This document shows positions 1-18,562 of a stretch of 64,000 nucleotides of DNA, piece by piece; positions within the stretch are counted from its first letter, which is position 1; the number at the start of each line of letters is the position of its first letter. Source of the DNA: Medicago truncatula. Its lineage: Eukaryota > Streptophyta > Magnoliopsida > Fabales > Fabaceae. The DNA is taken from positions 8,246,001 through 8,310,000 of the forward strand of contig NC_053049.1 of the NCBI RefSeq assembly GCF_003473485.1, in the 5' to 3' direction. The notes below the pieces were generated by a model. That model was not told where the DNA came from and made no database searches. It saw only the letters and a program-made list of their open reading frames with translations. The position numbers and the translations under genes were made by a program.

Positions 1-325
1 GACTTCCATTCAATTAAATGCTTTCTTAAAAACCTAAAAGTGATTGATCGCATTAGTAAAAAATTGATATCACTGACAAACTTCACCTAATATCATGGAT
101 GTGAAATCTAAAATTGCCACACATAGAAACGTTGAATTTCCAGTCAAAGGCTCAATAAATGTATTCTCAAATCTTCATCATATTGGCATGTTAAATAATG
201 CAGGTCACATGGCAACTGCAATTTTGATTCATTTCCCATATGTCATTGTTAATATTTAATAGGACCTAATTTAAGGACAGAAAAGAACAGGGGAGACCAT
301 ATTATTTCAAGTCTTTCATATTCAA

Positions 326-485
326 CATGCAACTATAAGTTGAAAGTTGTAACAAAAAAATTATTCATCAAGAGACACAATTTAGAGAGCCTAGTTTTCT
401 TTCAGCATGTAACTATAAGTTGAAAGTTGAATTGTAACAAAATTTATTCATCAAGAAACAAAACTAAGAGCCTAGTTTCTCAAAG
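326..485. repeat. 80-bp tandem duplication downstream of alanine aminotransferase
   Basis: Two adjacent units (326-405 and 406-485) share CATG(C/T)AACTATAAGTTG and, later, TTATTCATCAAGA and GAGCCTAGTTT at an 80-bp offset. The repeat lies about 80-240 bp past the stop codon of the minus-strand aminotransferase gene, so it probably falls in the 3' UTR or just beyond it. Bases 1-325 hold nothing else I can recognise. Confidence 0.75.
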
Positions 486-566
486 CACAAAACCATCAAC
501 GTTAAATATATCAATTGGGCACACCCCTTAAATTTATAGGGGGGAAAAACTCAAAGTGAGGACTAC

Positions 567-6669
<6,103 letters not shown>

Positions 6670-6686
6670 TGTGTGGTGTGCTTGGG

Positions 6687-6694
6687 TTTATATA
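6687..6694 (-). promoter_or_regulatory. TATA box of the alanine aminotransferase gene
   Basis: TATATAAA on the minus strand, only 17 bp before the first ATG (6669). At normal spacing, transcription would begin near 6655-6669, at or after that ATG. This bears on which of the two in-frame start codons is used. Confidence 0.55.
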
Positions 6695-6902
6695 TTGTGA
6701 GAAAGATGGTTTTGTTTTTTGATGCGAAGTTGAAAAGTAACGTGGGTGTGTGTGCGTCTAGAAACTCTTGTAGCACAAGAAAACAATACAACCTATGAAT
6801 TGTTGAGACGTATCAATTGTCCACGAGCGCCCACGTTTTTATGTCATAGAATATTGAATTGTTCTTGTCACCATACCTTGTTACTTTTTTTTTTTTTTTT
6901 TA

Positions 6903-7216
6903 AGCTTAATTGCACTTTTGAACTCCTATCTTTTTAAAAGTTGCGATTATAGATCCTAACTAATTTAAATACAAAACAGCCTCCTATGTTTTGATTCTTT
7001 GGCAGTTTTGGACCCCCAAGACAAAAAAATAAAATAAAAAATGACACGTGGCACCTCACTTAGGGTGTCACGTCAGCGTTGACCGAGTCAACAATGGACT
7101 GGGGGTCCAAAACTGCCAAAGAATCAAAACATAGGGGGTTATTTTGTATTTAAATTAGTTAAGGGTCCATAACCGCAACTTTTGAAAAGATAGGGGTCCA
7201 AAAGTGCAACTAAGCC
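6903..7216. mobile_element. Foldback MULE-like MITE with 9-bp target duplication
   Basis: A 314-bp element with long inverted repeats. The left arm reads AGCTTAATTGCACTTTTG; the complement of the right arm reads GGCTTAGTTGCACTTTTGG. Complementarity continues through about 110 bp per arm. It is flanked by TTTTTTTTA at 6894-6902 and 7217-7225. A 9-bp duplication points to Mutator-type transposition. The T-rich duplication is low in complexity, so this one is less certain than the copies at 16394 and 17880. Confidence 0.7.
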
Positions 7217-7659
7217 TTTTTTTTACCTCATTTCATTGGTACCCTTTTAGGAAATAGACTCATTCTTGAAATAGATTTTGGTCATTCAATCTCAATTATG
7301 AGGTTAAGATTATCTTAATGTGTCAAACTGTGTTTAAAATCTGAATCGTTCAATCTCAAATAAAACAGTCGAGATTGGAGTGTGGAACTATGTGAATCCA
7401 CTATGGTAATGAATCGGGGGCGGAATTTGTAACCATCGGTTAGTCTTGTCCTACAATTTGTCGAAATAGTCAAATTGTTTATCAATTTTTTTCCACATAA
7501 ATCAAATGAGTCATTTCGACAAGTGTAAATGCTAAACACAATGTTGTGCAATGTTCAATGTTGATATGTCTGACAACGTCGCATATCACGTGTATAAACT
7601 AATTTGATAATGAAATGTGTTTGGAGTAAATGTGTGTCACTTTCCCAATCTTTTTATTT

Positions 7660-7812
7660 ATTTTTTAACGGAAAAATAAAATTTTATTAGAAAAGGAGAG
7701 AGAAGTACTAAATCCACAAGGCGAAGAAAAGTACAATGTGCAATCTACGCAACAAGAACCAACCAATTACAACTAAAAGAGAAAAGGAAGAGTTCAAAAA
7801 CCACTCTTAATA
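7660..7812 (-). mobile_element. LINE 3' end fragment
   Basis: A T-run followed by AACGGAAAAATAAAATTTTATTAG resembles the 3' end (complement) of the LINEs at 18563 and 23878. There is no readable protein. Tentative. Confidence 0.35.
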
Positions 7813-9240
7813 CAAGTTTGTTGATGTGGATAATGGTTTGTTTACTGGTTTTGGTGTGGGGTTGCAAGCCATTGTGTTTGTTTCTTGTTTACAGTTCGCT
7901 GATGATACTTTGTTGGTGAGGACTAAAAGTTAGGCCAATCTTAGATCGTTTAAGGTTGTTTTACTTCTTTTCAAGGAGATTTATGCTTTAAAAGTAAATT
8001 TCCACAAAAGTATGTTGTTTGGTGTTAATGTTGGTGAGTCATGGTTGCGTGATGTGACTTCGGTAATGAATTTTAAACATGGCCACCTTCCTTTTCCTTT
8101 TTTGTATTGGGGCTGCCCATTGATGGTGATCTTAGAAAGCTGCATTTTTTGTATCCCCTAATTGCGCGTATTAGAAGTAGATTGTCGGGCTGGAAAAGTG
8201 GGAACCTTTCTTTGTGGGGGACATGTGATTCTTCTCAAGTCTGTTTTGCCCTCCATACTAGTATATGTTCTTTCCTCTGTCAAGTCGCCCCAATATCTTG
8301 GATTAAATGGGATACATTATGCTTGGAAAGGGAAAATGGAGGGCTGGGGAAGGAATTTAATTTATCCTTACTTGATAAATGGGTTGGAGGGTGTTGGAGG
8401 AAAGGGAGAGTTTTTGGTATAAAGTGTTATGTGTGAGGTATGATGAGGAAGAAGAGAGGTTATGTTTTGGGGAATGTAGAGGATCAATGTTCAATGTGGT
8501 GGCAAACTCTAAATAAAATTAGAGTGGAAGTTGGTATGCTATATGAGGGGTGGTTGTTGGATAATATTCATCGTGAGGTGGAAGACGAGTCCTTTACTTT
8601 GTTTTGACGAGATCCGTGGCTTGATGGCTCTTCTTTAGACCTTAGATTTAGAAGGCTTTTTGAGTTAGCGGATAATATTGGCAATTCTTGTGGATATGCA
8701 TTTTTAGGGTGAGGAGTGAATGGTGAAGCGTGAAAATGGTGCAAAAGGTTGTTTGCTTTGGACAAGGAGTTGGTGGGGGGATGTGTGGATCAGTTGACTT
8801 ATGTTGTTTTGCAGGTTGATGTGGCGGATCTTTGGGTTTGGAAATTCATTCTTATCAACGGTATACTGTCACAAGTGATTATAACAACTTGACTATGGTG
8901 GAAATAAATTTTAATATGGGTTTAATCATGTTTTGTGGCTTAAAGTGGTGCAGCTTAAAATCAACATTTTTGTTTCGCGGTTGTTTCTGAATCGGATTTC
9001 AACTAAGGTTGATTTGCTTAGGCACATATTTTGGCTACTTCTCATGTTGATTGTTTGGCAGATTGTGGGTGCTTTGAAGATATAGATAATTTATTACTAA
9101 ATGTGATTTGCATGAGAGACTTTGATCTTTGATTTTCGGTTGGTTAGATTTCTCAACGGCCACTTCTGATGTTGATTGTTTTGCAGTTTGGTGGGCTAGG
9201 GTTTTTTTTTCTTCGAAAAATTCTTGGCTGGCATTTAATA
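7813..9240 (+). pseudogene. Decayed L1-type LINE (reverse transcriptase to zinc-binding region)
   Basis: Translation across several frames gives QFADDTLLVRTKS followed by a stop, then NFHKSMLFGVNVGESWL, GHLPFPFLYWG(L)P, IRSRLSGWKSGNLSLWG, LLKSVLPS and, near 8950-9010, VVQLKINIFVSRLFLNRISTK. This is the order of the C-terminal reverse transcriptase and RT zinc-binding domain of plant LINEs. Frameshifts and stops are numerous and the endonuclease is absent, so it is an old 5'-truncated copy. Confidence 0.8.
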
Positions 9241-9601
9241 CTATCATGATTTATGTGATTTGGGTCATAAGTTTACTAACCAAGAAAAATACTACTCCTA
9301 ATGCAGTTACTTATGCAACAAGTAAAAACGAGGAAAAAAAATTAATTGCAAACACAAACTAACTAAAAACTTCTATTTACACTAAACAAACTTGGTTTGA
9401 ATTAGTAATCTCAACCGGTTTTTGGTGTGTCATATGCATAGTTAAAAAAAAAAAACTAATGTGAAACACTCTTGCAGCATATAACAACCTATGAACTTGT
9501 TGAGACTTGAGACTTTTTAACATGTCCACCTTATTCTATCAAATTTTGTCCATTTCATGCAATGCATCAGAATCGAATATATATCATTTTTGGGAACAGT
9601 C

Positions 9602-9605
<4 letters not shown>

Positions 9606-9638
<33 letters not shown>
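9606..9638. repeat. (TA)n microsatellite
   Basis: About 16 uninterrupted TA units. The stretch 9240-10130 otherwise shows only AT-rich sequence without a recognisable gene. Confidence 0.9.
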
Positions 9639-9639
<1 letters not shown>

Positions 9640-10129
9640 GCTTGTATGGTTTATTGGTTCTCATTACACGGTTACCTTTTCTTTATCTCCTTTCAATCTT
9701 ACCCTTTTAACTTTTATTGGTGCTGCTACTTTTTTTGGGTGCTATTGTCCTTTTTAATTCATTATGTTTTATTTAATCTTTACTTTGGTATTACTTTAAG
9801 GAAAATGTTAAAATGTATTATAACACTTGTTAAGGAAACAACAAATATAAAAAAAGAAAAATAGTTGAAAAGTAGTGTATTCAATTTAGTTATGTACCTT
9901 GGTCCCCCTAATGATCCACCAAAGAATTTTCAAAACTTTATTCTCCATCCTTTTTTGATAAGATGAAGAAAAAACTCCCTCAATGAAAAGCTAAGTCCTT
10001 GACTTTAGGTAACTTTGGATCAGGCCTGCCTAATTAATTAATATTCTTTGGTATGTTATCTGACCAATGCAAATTCCAATATTAGAATGAAAGTTGCAGT
10101 TTTTTTGTAGAGACTTTGTATGGAGCATG

Positions 10130-10215
10130 CTTGTTGATGCTATGAAAGTCAAAAATTTCACTTGGGAGAAGCTATGTTGGCATAAAGTGGATGGTGGATT
10201 GGACTTTAGGAACTT
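10130..10215 (+). pseudogene. LINE reverse-transcriptase crumb
   Basis: One frame reads KNFTWEKLCWHKVDGGLDFRNL, matching the W-x-K-C/L-x3-GGLGFR block of plant LINE reverse transcriptases. Nothing recognisable flanks it. Confidence 0.5.
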
Positions 10216-10663
10216 GGTGTGAATCATGCAATCATAATCGAATTAGTTGAGAATTTGTTAGATATATTAAAAATGAATATCACTTTTAAAAACAAATAAA
10301 GACTACAATAGTCTTGTAAATATATAAAATACTCACAAATGTCATAAATTGTTATGATATAAATTTGTAAAAATTCAAACAAAAATTTGATTATAAAAAT
10401 ATTTTCAAAAACTCTTATAAGTCAATATTACATTTTTACACGATCATTTAAAGTATACAAGTCTTTCTGCCAAACCAGTCTTTTAAAAGGTGTTTCATAT
10501 TCTGGATTTGAAATCCCTTTCCAAACCACATTAGCTACTAATTTTACAAACCATTCCAAAGCAGGTCAAAAAAAATGAGTGCAATATAAGTTACAACTTA
10601 CAAGGGTATGATAATACAATAAATTTGATGGTATTGGCCTATTGGGTCAGTAATGTATTAAAA

Positions 10664-13600
10664 TCAAATGGTAGAATCAAACTGCACAGAAGCACTTGGC
10701 AACCACTCTGGGCCTTGGATAAAGGAATCCACAGTGAATTTGATAGCATCTTCGTCTCCGAGAGCGGGCTTATAACCGGCCCATTTGACTCTCCCGGCTA
10801 CATCTGCTCCTGGCCCAGTGTTCTGATATTCAGCATAGAGGATGCTACTTGGAGGCTCCACATTAGCAACCCAACTTATCCACCCTACTGGTTTCAAGAA
10901 TGAGCCAATTTCTGATTTCATGATAATAGTGGTGGAGAAATCTTTCCATGGCCTACCAAGGTAAGTAGGTGCTATGAGATTGTCACCAGGTAATGTGGTG
11001 AAAGTTGATTTCTGGATCACAATTCCAGAGTTTTGATTAGGATCCTTTTTACCCTGAGCTGTTATTGTGTTGAACTGGTTTGACATAGGCTGTCTAGGCA
11101 TGATTTTGCAATTTTGGAACACAGCAGCGGCATTTCCGAATATGAAATCTATGGTGCCTGTAATGTCACAGTCGCGGTAGAATTGACGATTTGAATGTGC
11201 ATAAAGGGTGTCCTGATATCCAACAAATGAACACCTGTAGAACACGGATTGATCTGAGCCGGATCGCATTGCCACAGCTTGGTGCTTAGATGCACCTGCA
11301 GTGTTCAAGAATTGTATGTCTTTGGCAATGAATCCCTTGCCTTTAACAGCTGCAAAGAATCAACATGATCCAGATTAGTATCAATGCAACAAGATCTTAT
11401 GTTGAACTATTGTATGATATAGTACATATGCTATATGGTGTGCAATGTGGGTATAATTTAATCTCATCTGAAGGTAATGCTGCAAATAAAATGTTCACTA
11501 AGTTTCTTTCTTGCTAAAAAAAATGCTCACTAAATTAACATTACAGGAATATTTGTAGGATTTTGCATCAACATCATAGTTTCAAACAAAAGAAAAGGTC
11601 AGCTCCTAAAACACAAAACTATGTTTAATGTTTGGATTGACAGTGACTTTCACAGAACCGCCACTGTGATATTGACAAAAACTACACTTTAGATCTTCAA
11701 AAATATCCGTGTCATCTTGATTTTACTAAAATCACTGCAAATCCAGATGTGCATTCATATATGAATTTTGTTAAACTCACCACAAATCTAAACATGCACT
11801 AATGCGTGGATATATGGTAAGATGTTATTATTGATTTAGATGTATAACATGCATCCACATGGGAGGCTATGCACATTGAAGTCAGGAAAGATATCCAAAC
11901 CAAATATCTTATTCATAGTCAAAACATCAATGATTATAGGTGGCTCAGAAAACGAAAGAGGGGACAGACAACAAATTTTGTGGACCTGCTATCAGATCAA
12001 GTTCACATGATGATACCATGTGATTCCCAGACACACAAAAAAGACATTTCCCACTAAACCACATGCCGCATGATAATATATGTTTAGATTCCCATGATAA
12101 TATAACAAGCAAGTTAATTGATTCCTAACAGTTTCCTCCCATCATGTACAAATTCAAACTAAGCTAAGTGTATGTCTAGATTGAAGATGAATTTGGTAAA
12201 TTCATGGTGCCACCGTGATTTTGTAGGATAACTTTTGTCAAAATCACAATGGCGCACTATAATTTTACAAAACTTATCGTCAATCCAAACATATGCTAAA
12301 CCTATCATCCCACACTTGAGTATTCAAGACACATATCCTCTTGTTCAATTATCTGTAAGACTTTTATCTTAATCAATAAACAAGTTTTTTCTCTATAAAC
12401 TCTTTGAGGTGCAATCAAATAAATGAATTTGTAATAAATCCACGAGTCAAATAATTGTTATTAAGTAAAAACAAATATCACTTGCATTTATTATAAACAA
12501 AGTACTAAAAAAATCACTCAATTTTATACATTTTCGATAAATCACATCTTGCACACAGAGCCAAATTCATTGCAGGGTGCTTAATAAAAAAAACCATTGC
12601 AGAGTATTAAACAGATGAAATAACCAAATCAATAGCAGGAATTATATATTAGCTTAATTTTAGTGTGAATCGGCTGCACACAACTGTAAAGATTAATGAA
12701 TAAAAAAGTAAACACTTACCGAAAGTGGCGGTTTCAAAGGTTGGTGTGCCGTCGATGTAATTCCGGCTACCGGATACGACGGTTTCCGTCATACCATCAC
12801 CATAAATCATCACATTCCATGTATTCTTATCCAAATCAATATTCTCTACATACACCCCTTTCTTCACATACACCACAAATCTCTGCAGACTCTTCTTCTT
12901 CACCAACTTCAACGCCTCGCCTATTGTCTTATACTGTCCACTTCCATCCTTCGCCACCACCGCATCCGGCACTGTTTCATTCACCACCGTCGCAAGCAGC
13001 CTCCTCTCTGCCGTTCCCAACCACTCCGGAAACTCTCCGAGCAACCTAATTGGTAACAATAACAATAATTAGTATACAACAACGCTTATACATCAAATTA
13101 GCAATGCTTACTAGATTACTCTTCGACTATGAAGTCTGAATACCATCACGTAATTCAGTGTAATTATATGTGTCGGTGTCAAACATGACACATATCTGAC
13201 ACCTGGACACACCTAATCCGAGGAGTGTAGCTCTCCAAGCAATCTAACAAGTGCAGTTATAGCAACTAACTATTACATCAATTACCTGCGGTGATGATTT
13301 GAAACTTCAAAATTTGACAACAATCTGATCACCTTGGACACAATGGCCAAACTATTACTAGCAAACTCCGTAGAGTTTCTCATGATCCTCTCTATTTCCG
13401 GTATAACACCACGCGCCGCCGTGGAGTTAACTTCCCCAACAGCATCCAAACAAGTATCATGATCCGTTAACGCCGCACTCAGCCATGTCTCCACATCACG
13501 AATCTTCGCCGGAGAAAGCATCTTTCCACCATCAACAATCGTCGACATTGAATCATTCAACCGATCCAATGAATCAGCAAGTACATTATCACAAACTCCA

Positions 13601-14022
13601 ATAGCTTTCTTAACACGCGGTTCAGTGGCTTTTTCACTGAAGCGCGTGAGAGAAAGCTTGGAGAGTTCATCAATGGCGACTTTGAGTGAGAGTTTGAAGA
13701 GTTGTTCAGGATCAGTGGTGTTGGAATCAGGAAGAGAAGAGATGGAAGAGAAGCATGAGTTAGGGTACTGAGTTGACTCACAAACTGCTTTGAGTGAGGT
13801 AGCGGGTGTTAACTCGGTGTTGGGGAGTGAGTTAGGTGAGGAAGAGGATTCAGTGTTGTGCTTGTGTATGAGGATTCCTGCAACTGCAGCTATGATGACT
13901 GCTACTAGAATGATGGAGGAGATGATTATGATTGTGATGCGTTTACGTGTCTTTTTTTGGAATGCTTGTTGTTCTATTTCGTCTACTTTGCCATAACCTT
14001 TGAAAGATTTCATAGTATCCAT
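10664..14022 (-). CDS. PME: Pectinesterase (pectin methylesterase) with N-terminal inhibitor domain
   Basis: Demethylesterifies cell-wall homogalacturonan, releasing methanol and acidic pectin. Exons 14022-13286, 13045-12720 and 11349-10664 have GT/AG junctions and total 1749 bp (582 aa + stop). Domains in order: short cytosolic N-terminus; a single membrane segment at about residues 29-52 (Ile/Val/Ala-rich signal anchor); PMEI domain at about 75-235 with spaced cysteines (VCESTQYPNSC, GVCDNV, HDTCLD); the subtilase processing motif RRLL in exon 2; then the pectinesterase beta-helix. Catalytic signatures are GYQDTLY, DFIFGNAAAVFQNC and YLGRPWK (catalytic Asp and Arg regions); QAVAMRSGSD is also present. 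The length matches type-I (pro-domain) PMEs. All key residues look intact and no frame break is seen. Specific paralogue not assigned. Confidence 0.96.
11624..11802. mobile_element. Possible Tourist-like MITE in PME intron 2
   Basis: The left part TAATGTTTGGATTGACAGTG and the right part CAAATCTAAACATGCACTAA are inverted relatives of the ends of the element at 12168-12297. The boundaries are approximate. Confidence 0.35.
12168..12297. mobile_element. Tourist/PIF-Harbinger-like MITE in PME intron 2
   Basis: A 130-bp element flanked by TAA (12165-12167, 12298-12300). The ends GTGTATGTCTAGATTG and, complemented, GCATATGTTTGGATTG continue into about 60-bp imperfect inverted arms that carry GTGATTTTG words. 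The 3-bp TAA duplication is characteristic of PIF/Harbinger. Confidence 0.7.
13140..13235. mobile_element. Partial copy of the GTGTC-rich hAT-type MITE in PME intron 1
   Basis: Shares TGTCGGTGTC, CCTGGACACACCTAATCCGA and GAGTGTAG with the right half of the elements at 62222 and 62570. The left terminus is missing. Confidence 0.6.
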
Positions 14023-14114
14023 TGTTGTTGTTTTGCTTTGTGTGTCTTTTTTGAAGTTGCAACTTGTTATGCTGTTGTTTATAGGTTTTTGGTAACTTTG
14101 GTTGGCATTGGCAC

Positions 14115-14122
14115 TTTATATA
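14115..14122 (-). promoter_or_regulatory. TATA box of the pectinesterase gene
   Basis: TATATAAA on the minus strand, 93 bp upstream of the ATG at 14022. This predicts a 5' UTR of roughly 60 nt. Confidence 0.7.
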
Positions 14123-14889
14123 GGAGTATGGGAAAGATAAGATAAGTAAGTAGATGACAGGTTTTTAGGTTAAGATATAAATTACTTTTTTGTATTATTA
14201 TGAATGAATGGTTTTTATGGGATGATGAGAACGTGTTGACTTGTTCATGACTTATTTCTACGATGCTTCATTGTTAAGATCTTGAGTAATGTAATGACTA
14301 GCTCAGAGTATTAAAGAAAAAACTTTTGTTAATAATTTATGGGTCGACAAGTTAACATCATAGTGTTTGGTTAATTGAGCACATAATTAATCCATTTCAG
14401 CATCTTAGCTAACAAAAAGAAATAATATTTTGGACACTTGTGGTTGTACAATATTACTCGGTTGAGTGTATTTATCTCTTAGTTTAGTTAGGAGTGATTG
14501 AGTCAAGCTGATTTTGTGGTAAAGTTGTTAATGTACGCGGTTTGGTTATGTTAATGGCTCATTTCTAAGTGAAGCTGAGCTGTGTATGTGTTGTATGGAT
14601 CATATAGTTACTATCACAACAGTTTTGGGTTCATAGAAAAGGACTTTCTCTTTCAATTCAGGCAGCAAGTTTTAGTCAAACCATCAAACTATTTAAAAGT
14701 ACCTGCTTATGTAGGGGTGGTTTCTACTTTCTAGGGTTGTATGAAACGAATAGCCATTCAAATTTATTAGTAAAGAGAAGAATGATATTCTTAAATTTAC
14801 CTAGGAAAAATTATAAATTGAAATTTAAAAATGTTCATTCTATTATTAAATTATGAATAAAGTTGAAATTAGGACTTGTATCTTCGATG

Positions 14890-15225
14890 ATTAAGGTAGA
14901 CTCCTTCGAGCCATCCAATGGGTTCATGATCTCGGTTTGAAAGATATGATTTTTGAGCTCGATTCTCCAACGATGGTAAACATATTCAAAAGCAAGGAGA
15001 TAGATATTGTTTGAAAGCTTGGAGATATCATTTGAGATTGTAAACGTACATGTAATTCTACTTTTCCCTATTCTTGTGTTGAGTTAGTTTGAATGAACAC
15101 AAGCCAATGTGGTTGCTCATGCCTTAGTAAAGACAGCCACATCTCTAGCGGGTTTCCACTTATGTACTCAATTGTATTAGTACTCTCATTATCAATGATA
15201 TGAATTAAGTCGCTTCCCCTAAAAA
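14890..15225 (+). pseudogene. RNase H-like (RVT_3) retroelement relic
   Basis: Across shifted frames one reads FELDS, then NIFKSKEIDIV and, near 15100, NVVAHALVKTATSLAGFH-type sequence (the A-N-x-VAH-x-L block of the RNase H domain that follows LINE-type reverse transcriptases), then an -INDM- end. There are several stops. The rest of 14130-16390 is AT-rich and shows no gene. Confidence 0.45.
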
Positions 15226-16393
15226 AATGATACAGGATGAAAGAGTAGAACACACACCTTATGGAATATAAATCAACTTATTTAACAATTGAATCAACTT
15301 GTGTCCTTCAAAAGAAAAAACTGAATCAACTGTGTATAATTCTATTCCAAATTTTGTATGAAATTCATTTTTTTCACATGCGTTTCTTCCATTTGAGGTT
15401 ATCATATTTGAGATGTGTTAAACACAAATCAGGATACATCTCTAAGTTAGAAATTGAATTTTAGTACGCCATGATGTTAATCTAACTCTTTCTGCTAGAC
15501 TCAATCCATTAATTTTTTTTAATGAAATTTTATTCAACTTTATATCCATACGGGAACCGATAATTTACACCCACTTAATATCATCTAGTGTAAATTAGGG
15601 AGTGTGCACATTTTCATTATTTCAATCATTTTTCACTGTTTGAAGTCATTATGAAATCGTTTTGTAAATTTGGATCAAAGTGAGGAAATTAGCAAGTCTT
15701 TTTTGTTTTTTTGTGTGTATATATATATAATATAGTATATATCAACCGTCCAAATATATCCTAACAAATTTTTTCTTGAAAGGCATCCTATAAATTTATT
15801 ATCATTTTTTTTACCAAACAATTTATTATTATCATTAGAAAACACTCTAAGCAAAGTTAATACAATTTTTTTTAGCAAGTTAATAGTAGTGGAAAATGGA
15901 AATGGGCAAATGGCAAGTTGAGAATCGCAGGCCGTAGCAGAAACAAGAATCAATCAAATAGCCGGTAATTGCGCTAAAATGCATGCCATTTGGTTCTTTG
16001 TTCCCCACCTGTCTACATGTTATTATTCTCATTAGTTTTTTTGAGCAATTATTGCAAAAGTTTTCGAGTAAGAAAAAAAAAATATTGTAAAAGTTTTCGT
16101 GTAAACTCGATAATTTTAGAGACTGATTGCGAAAGTTTATTATATTGTAAACCAACTACAAATGATAGTATGATACATTACCTTTTTTTTTTTTTTGTAC
16201 AAACCATACTATATGACTTTCAAATTAGGTAGTATGATTCAAGAAAAAAATATGTTTGATTTTTTCAAAAACAAAATACGTTTGATAAAAGATATTTACA
16301 ATGGTCCCTAAAAAAAAGATATTTACATTGGTAATCTATGCTATATATAGATATATCTACCTTGTTAATCTATACTATATATAAATTAAATAA

Positions 16394-16599
16394 GAGTAAA
16401 TTACACTCCCTCCCCTTAAAGATGCTTGAATTACACTTCCCTCCCCTCTTAAGTTAAAATATACACTTTACTCCCTCAATATTTTTTTTATGTTAAAATT
16501 TATACTCCCCTCTCTTATAAGATGCTTGAATTACAAACCCCTCCCTTAATAATTAAATATGCACTACACTTTAATCTATTTGAACATAAATAAATATTC

Positions 16600-16630
<31 letters not shown>

Positions 16631-17144
16631 TAATTTTGAATCACCATTTAAGAAAAATTAATTTATTTCTTTATAGTTTAAATGTCATGATAATTAAATT
16701 TAAATATATTGCTATTGATTTTATAAATTAGAGTATAAAATTAACTTTTAAATAATCATATTTTAATGATTTTAGTAATTTTTCACATATTTTAATTTTG
16801 TTTTGGGTTGTTTCATGTTTTATAATAGAGTTTAAAACTACATGTTAATGAAATTGTGAATAAAAAATAGCGAAAAATATGTATTCAATTTTTTATTATA
16901 TTAAAATAGACCCACAATAATATTTTTTTTAAGTGTGTTAAATTATTATTTTTTGCTAGATTATTAGAAATAATAAAATAGAATATTGAGGGAGTAAAGT
17001 GTAGATTTTAACATAAGAGGGGAGGGGGATGTAATTCAAGCTTCTCTTAGGGGAAGAGGGTGAAATTTTTTCTAATATGTTTTGAATAAGAGGGGATGGA
17101 AGTGTATATTTTAACTTAAGAGGGGAGGGGAGTGTAATTTACTC
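16394..17144. mobile_element. Foldback MULE-like MITE with exact 9-bp target duplication
   Basis: A 751-bp element whose ends GAGTAAATTACACTCC and GGAGTGTAATTTACTC are perfect inverted repeats. The arms carry repeated CCCTCCCC / GGGGAGGG words and stay complementary for over 100 bp. It is flanked by ATTAAATAA at 16385-16393 and 17145-17153. The interior is extremely AT-rich, with a (TA)n run near 16607, and has no coding capacity. Confidence 0.85.
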
Positions 17145-17159
17145 ATTAAATAAATAAAG

Positions 17160-17870
17160 GATTTTGAGTTGACTTTTATATTATTTCAATTGTAACTTTA
17201 AACAATTTTTTCAATAGTGATTTAAATATCTTTTTGATCCTTATAAATATATTAACCTTTTGTTTTAGTCTCTTTAAAAAATTTCTTTGACTTTTAGTTC
17301 CTATAAATTTTTCAATCACCACTTTTGGTCTTATATAAGAGCTACAAGTTCTCAAAATGAGTAACAAACTACTATAACTAACTTCCAACTGTAAAAACAG
17401 AATTTTGAAGCTCTATCACTATGTTAATTGCGCATCAAATAATCTTACAAACTCTATTATTACATTACTTGTGTCAAAAGTAATTAAGTTATTTTGACTA
17501 AAATTTGAATGAATTCTCAACAAACTGATGGTAAGTGCAGTGCAATAGAATATACAACAGGTGTTAACGGATTCGTTGACACCAAATCTCAACCGTCTAT
17601 TTCAATTAATCCCATGGTTTACCTCACACCGGCATTCCTTAACAGTGCATCATATTTTATCTGTTCAATTTGCTCTAACAGAACAAAGTCTTAAAGAACA
17701 TCCATGAAACCATCTGTCTTCTTACCGATCTCAACCACACAACACATCATTTCTTGTTTATCAAAAACTAATCACCAATTCAATTTAATTTTGAAGGGTT
17801 TTTATTTTACAAAACTCATCGAAGAACTACGTATGATCACAACTATCACACAATCAAATATGCAATTGCT
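17160..17870. other. AT-rich intergenic stretch
   Basis: No gene seen. Around 17215-17345, phrases such as GTTTTAGTC and CTTTTAGTTCC look like one arm of another foldback element of the same style, without a matching second arm. Confidence 0.4.
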
Positions 17871-17879
17871 TTTAATTAT

Positions 17880-18268
17880 GGCTAAAATATGGTTTTGGTC
17901 CCTGCAAATATGTCTCGTTTTGGTTTTAGTCCCTGTAAAAAAAATTTGTTGTTTTTGGTCCCTGCAAATATGCCTCATTTTGGTTTTGGTCCCTGACTCC
18001 ACTTTTGTGATGATTTGCACACGTGGCACATGATGACTGAACCCATTTATTAGAGAAATAGTCCCTGCAAAATCTTTTGATTTTGAAAAAGGTCCCTGCA
18101 AAATATTTTGTTTTTGAAAATAGTCCCTGCAAAATATTTTGTTTTTGAAAATAGTCCATGATTTTCAAAAACAAAATATTTTGCAGGGACCAAAAACAAC
18201 AAATTTTTTTTACAGGGACTAAAACCAAAACGAGACATATTTGCAGGGACCAAAACCATATTTTAGCC
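17880..18268. mobile_element. Foldback MULE-like MITE with exact 9-bp target duplication
   Basis: A 389-bp element flanked by TTTAATTAT (17871-17879 and 18269-18277). The arms begin GGCTAAAATATGGTTTTGG and contain repeated GGTCCCTGCAAATATG units. The two arms are near-perfect complements over about 110 bp, so the transcript would form a long double-stranded hairpin. The interior holds three GTCCCTGCAAAAT repeats. Confidence 0.9.
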
Positions 18269-18543
18269 TTTAATTATTAATCATGGCAAAATATTCCACC
18301 AATATAAGCAAGCACATCAAAAACTCAATTTCCACACCTGCAATTCCACCAATCGAAGCAATCATTTAAAATACTACTTTCCCCTAATTACGAAGGGTTT
18401 CATACTTTGACCTAAATTGTTTGTTGCAATCTAATCTATCTATATGAAGAATTAGTCAATTAGCCCAAGAAGAATAAAGATATTACTATAGAATATCGAT
18501 GAGTGGAGGGGAATAATTTTTTCAGAAGCAATAAAAGTATATG

Positions 18544-18552
18544 ATTAAAATT
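18544..18552. repeat. 9-bp target duplication (left) of the MITE split by the LINE
   Basis: ATTAAAATT here is repeated exactly at 23528-23536, across about 5 kb. It marks the original insertion site of the foldback element. Confidence 0.8.
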
Positions 18553-18562
18553 GGGTTAATAG

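Noticed and set aside
9507..9864. Membrane protein frames around the (TA)n repeat
   Set aside because: The Ile/Tyr runs are translation of TA repeats in three frames.
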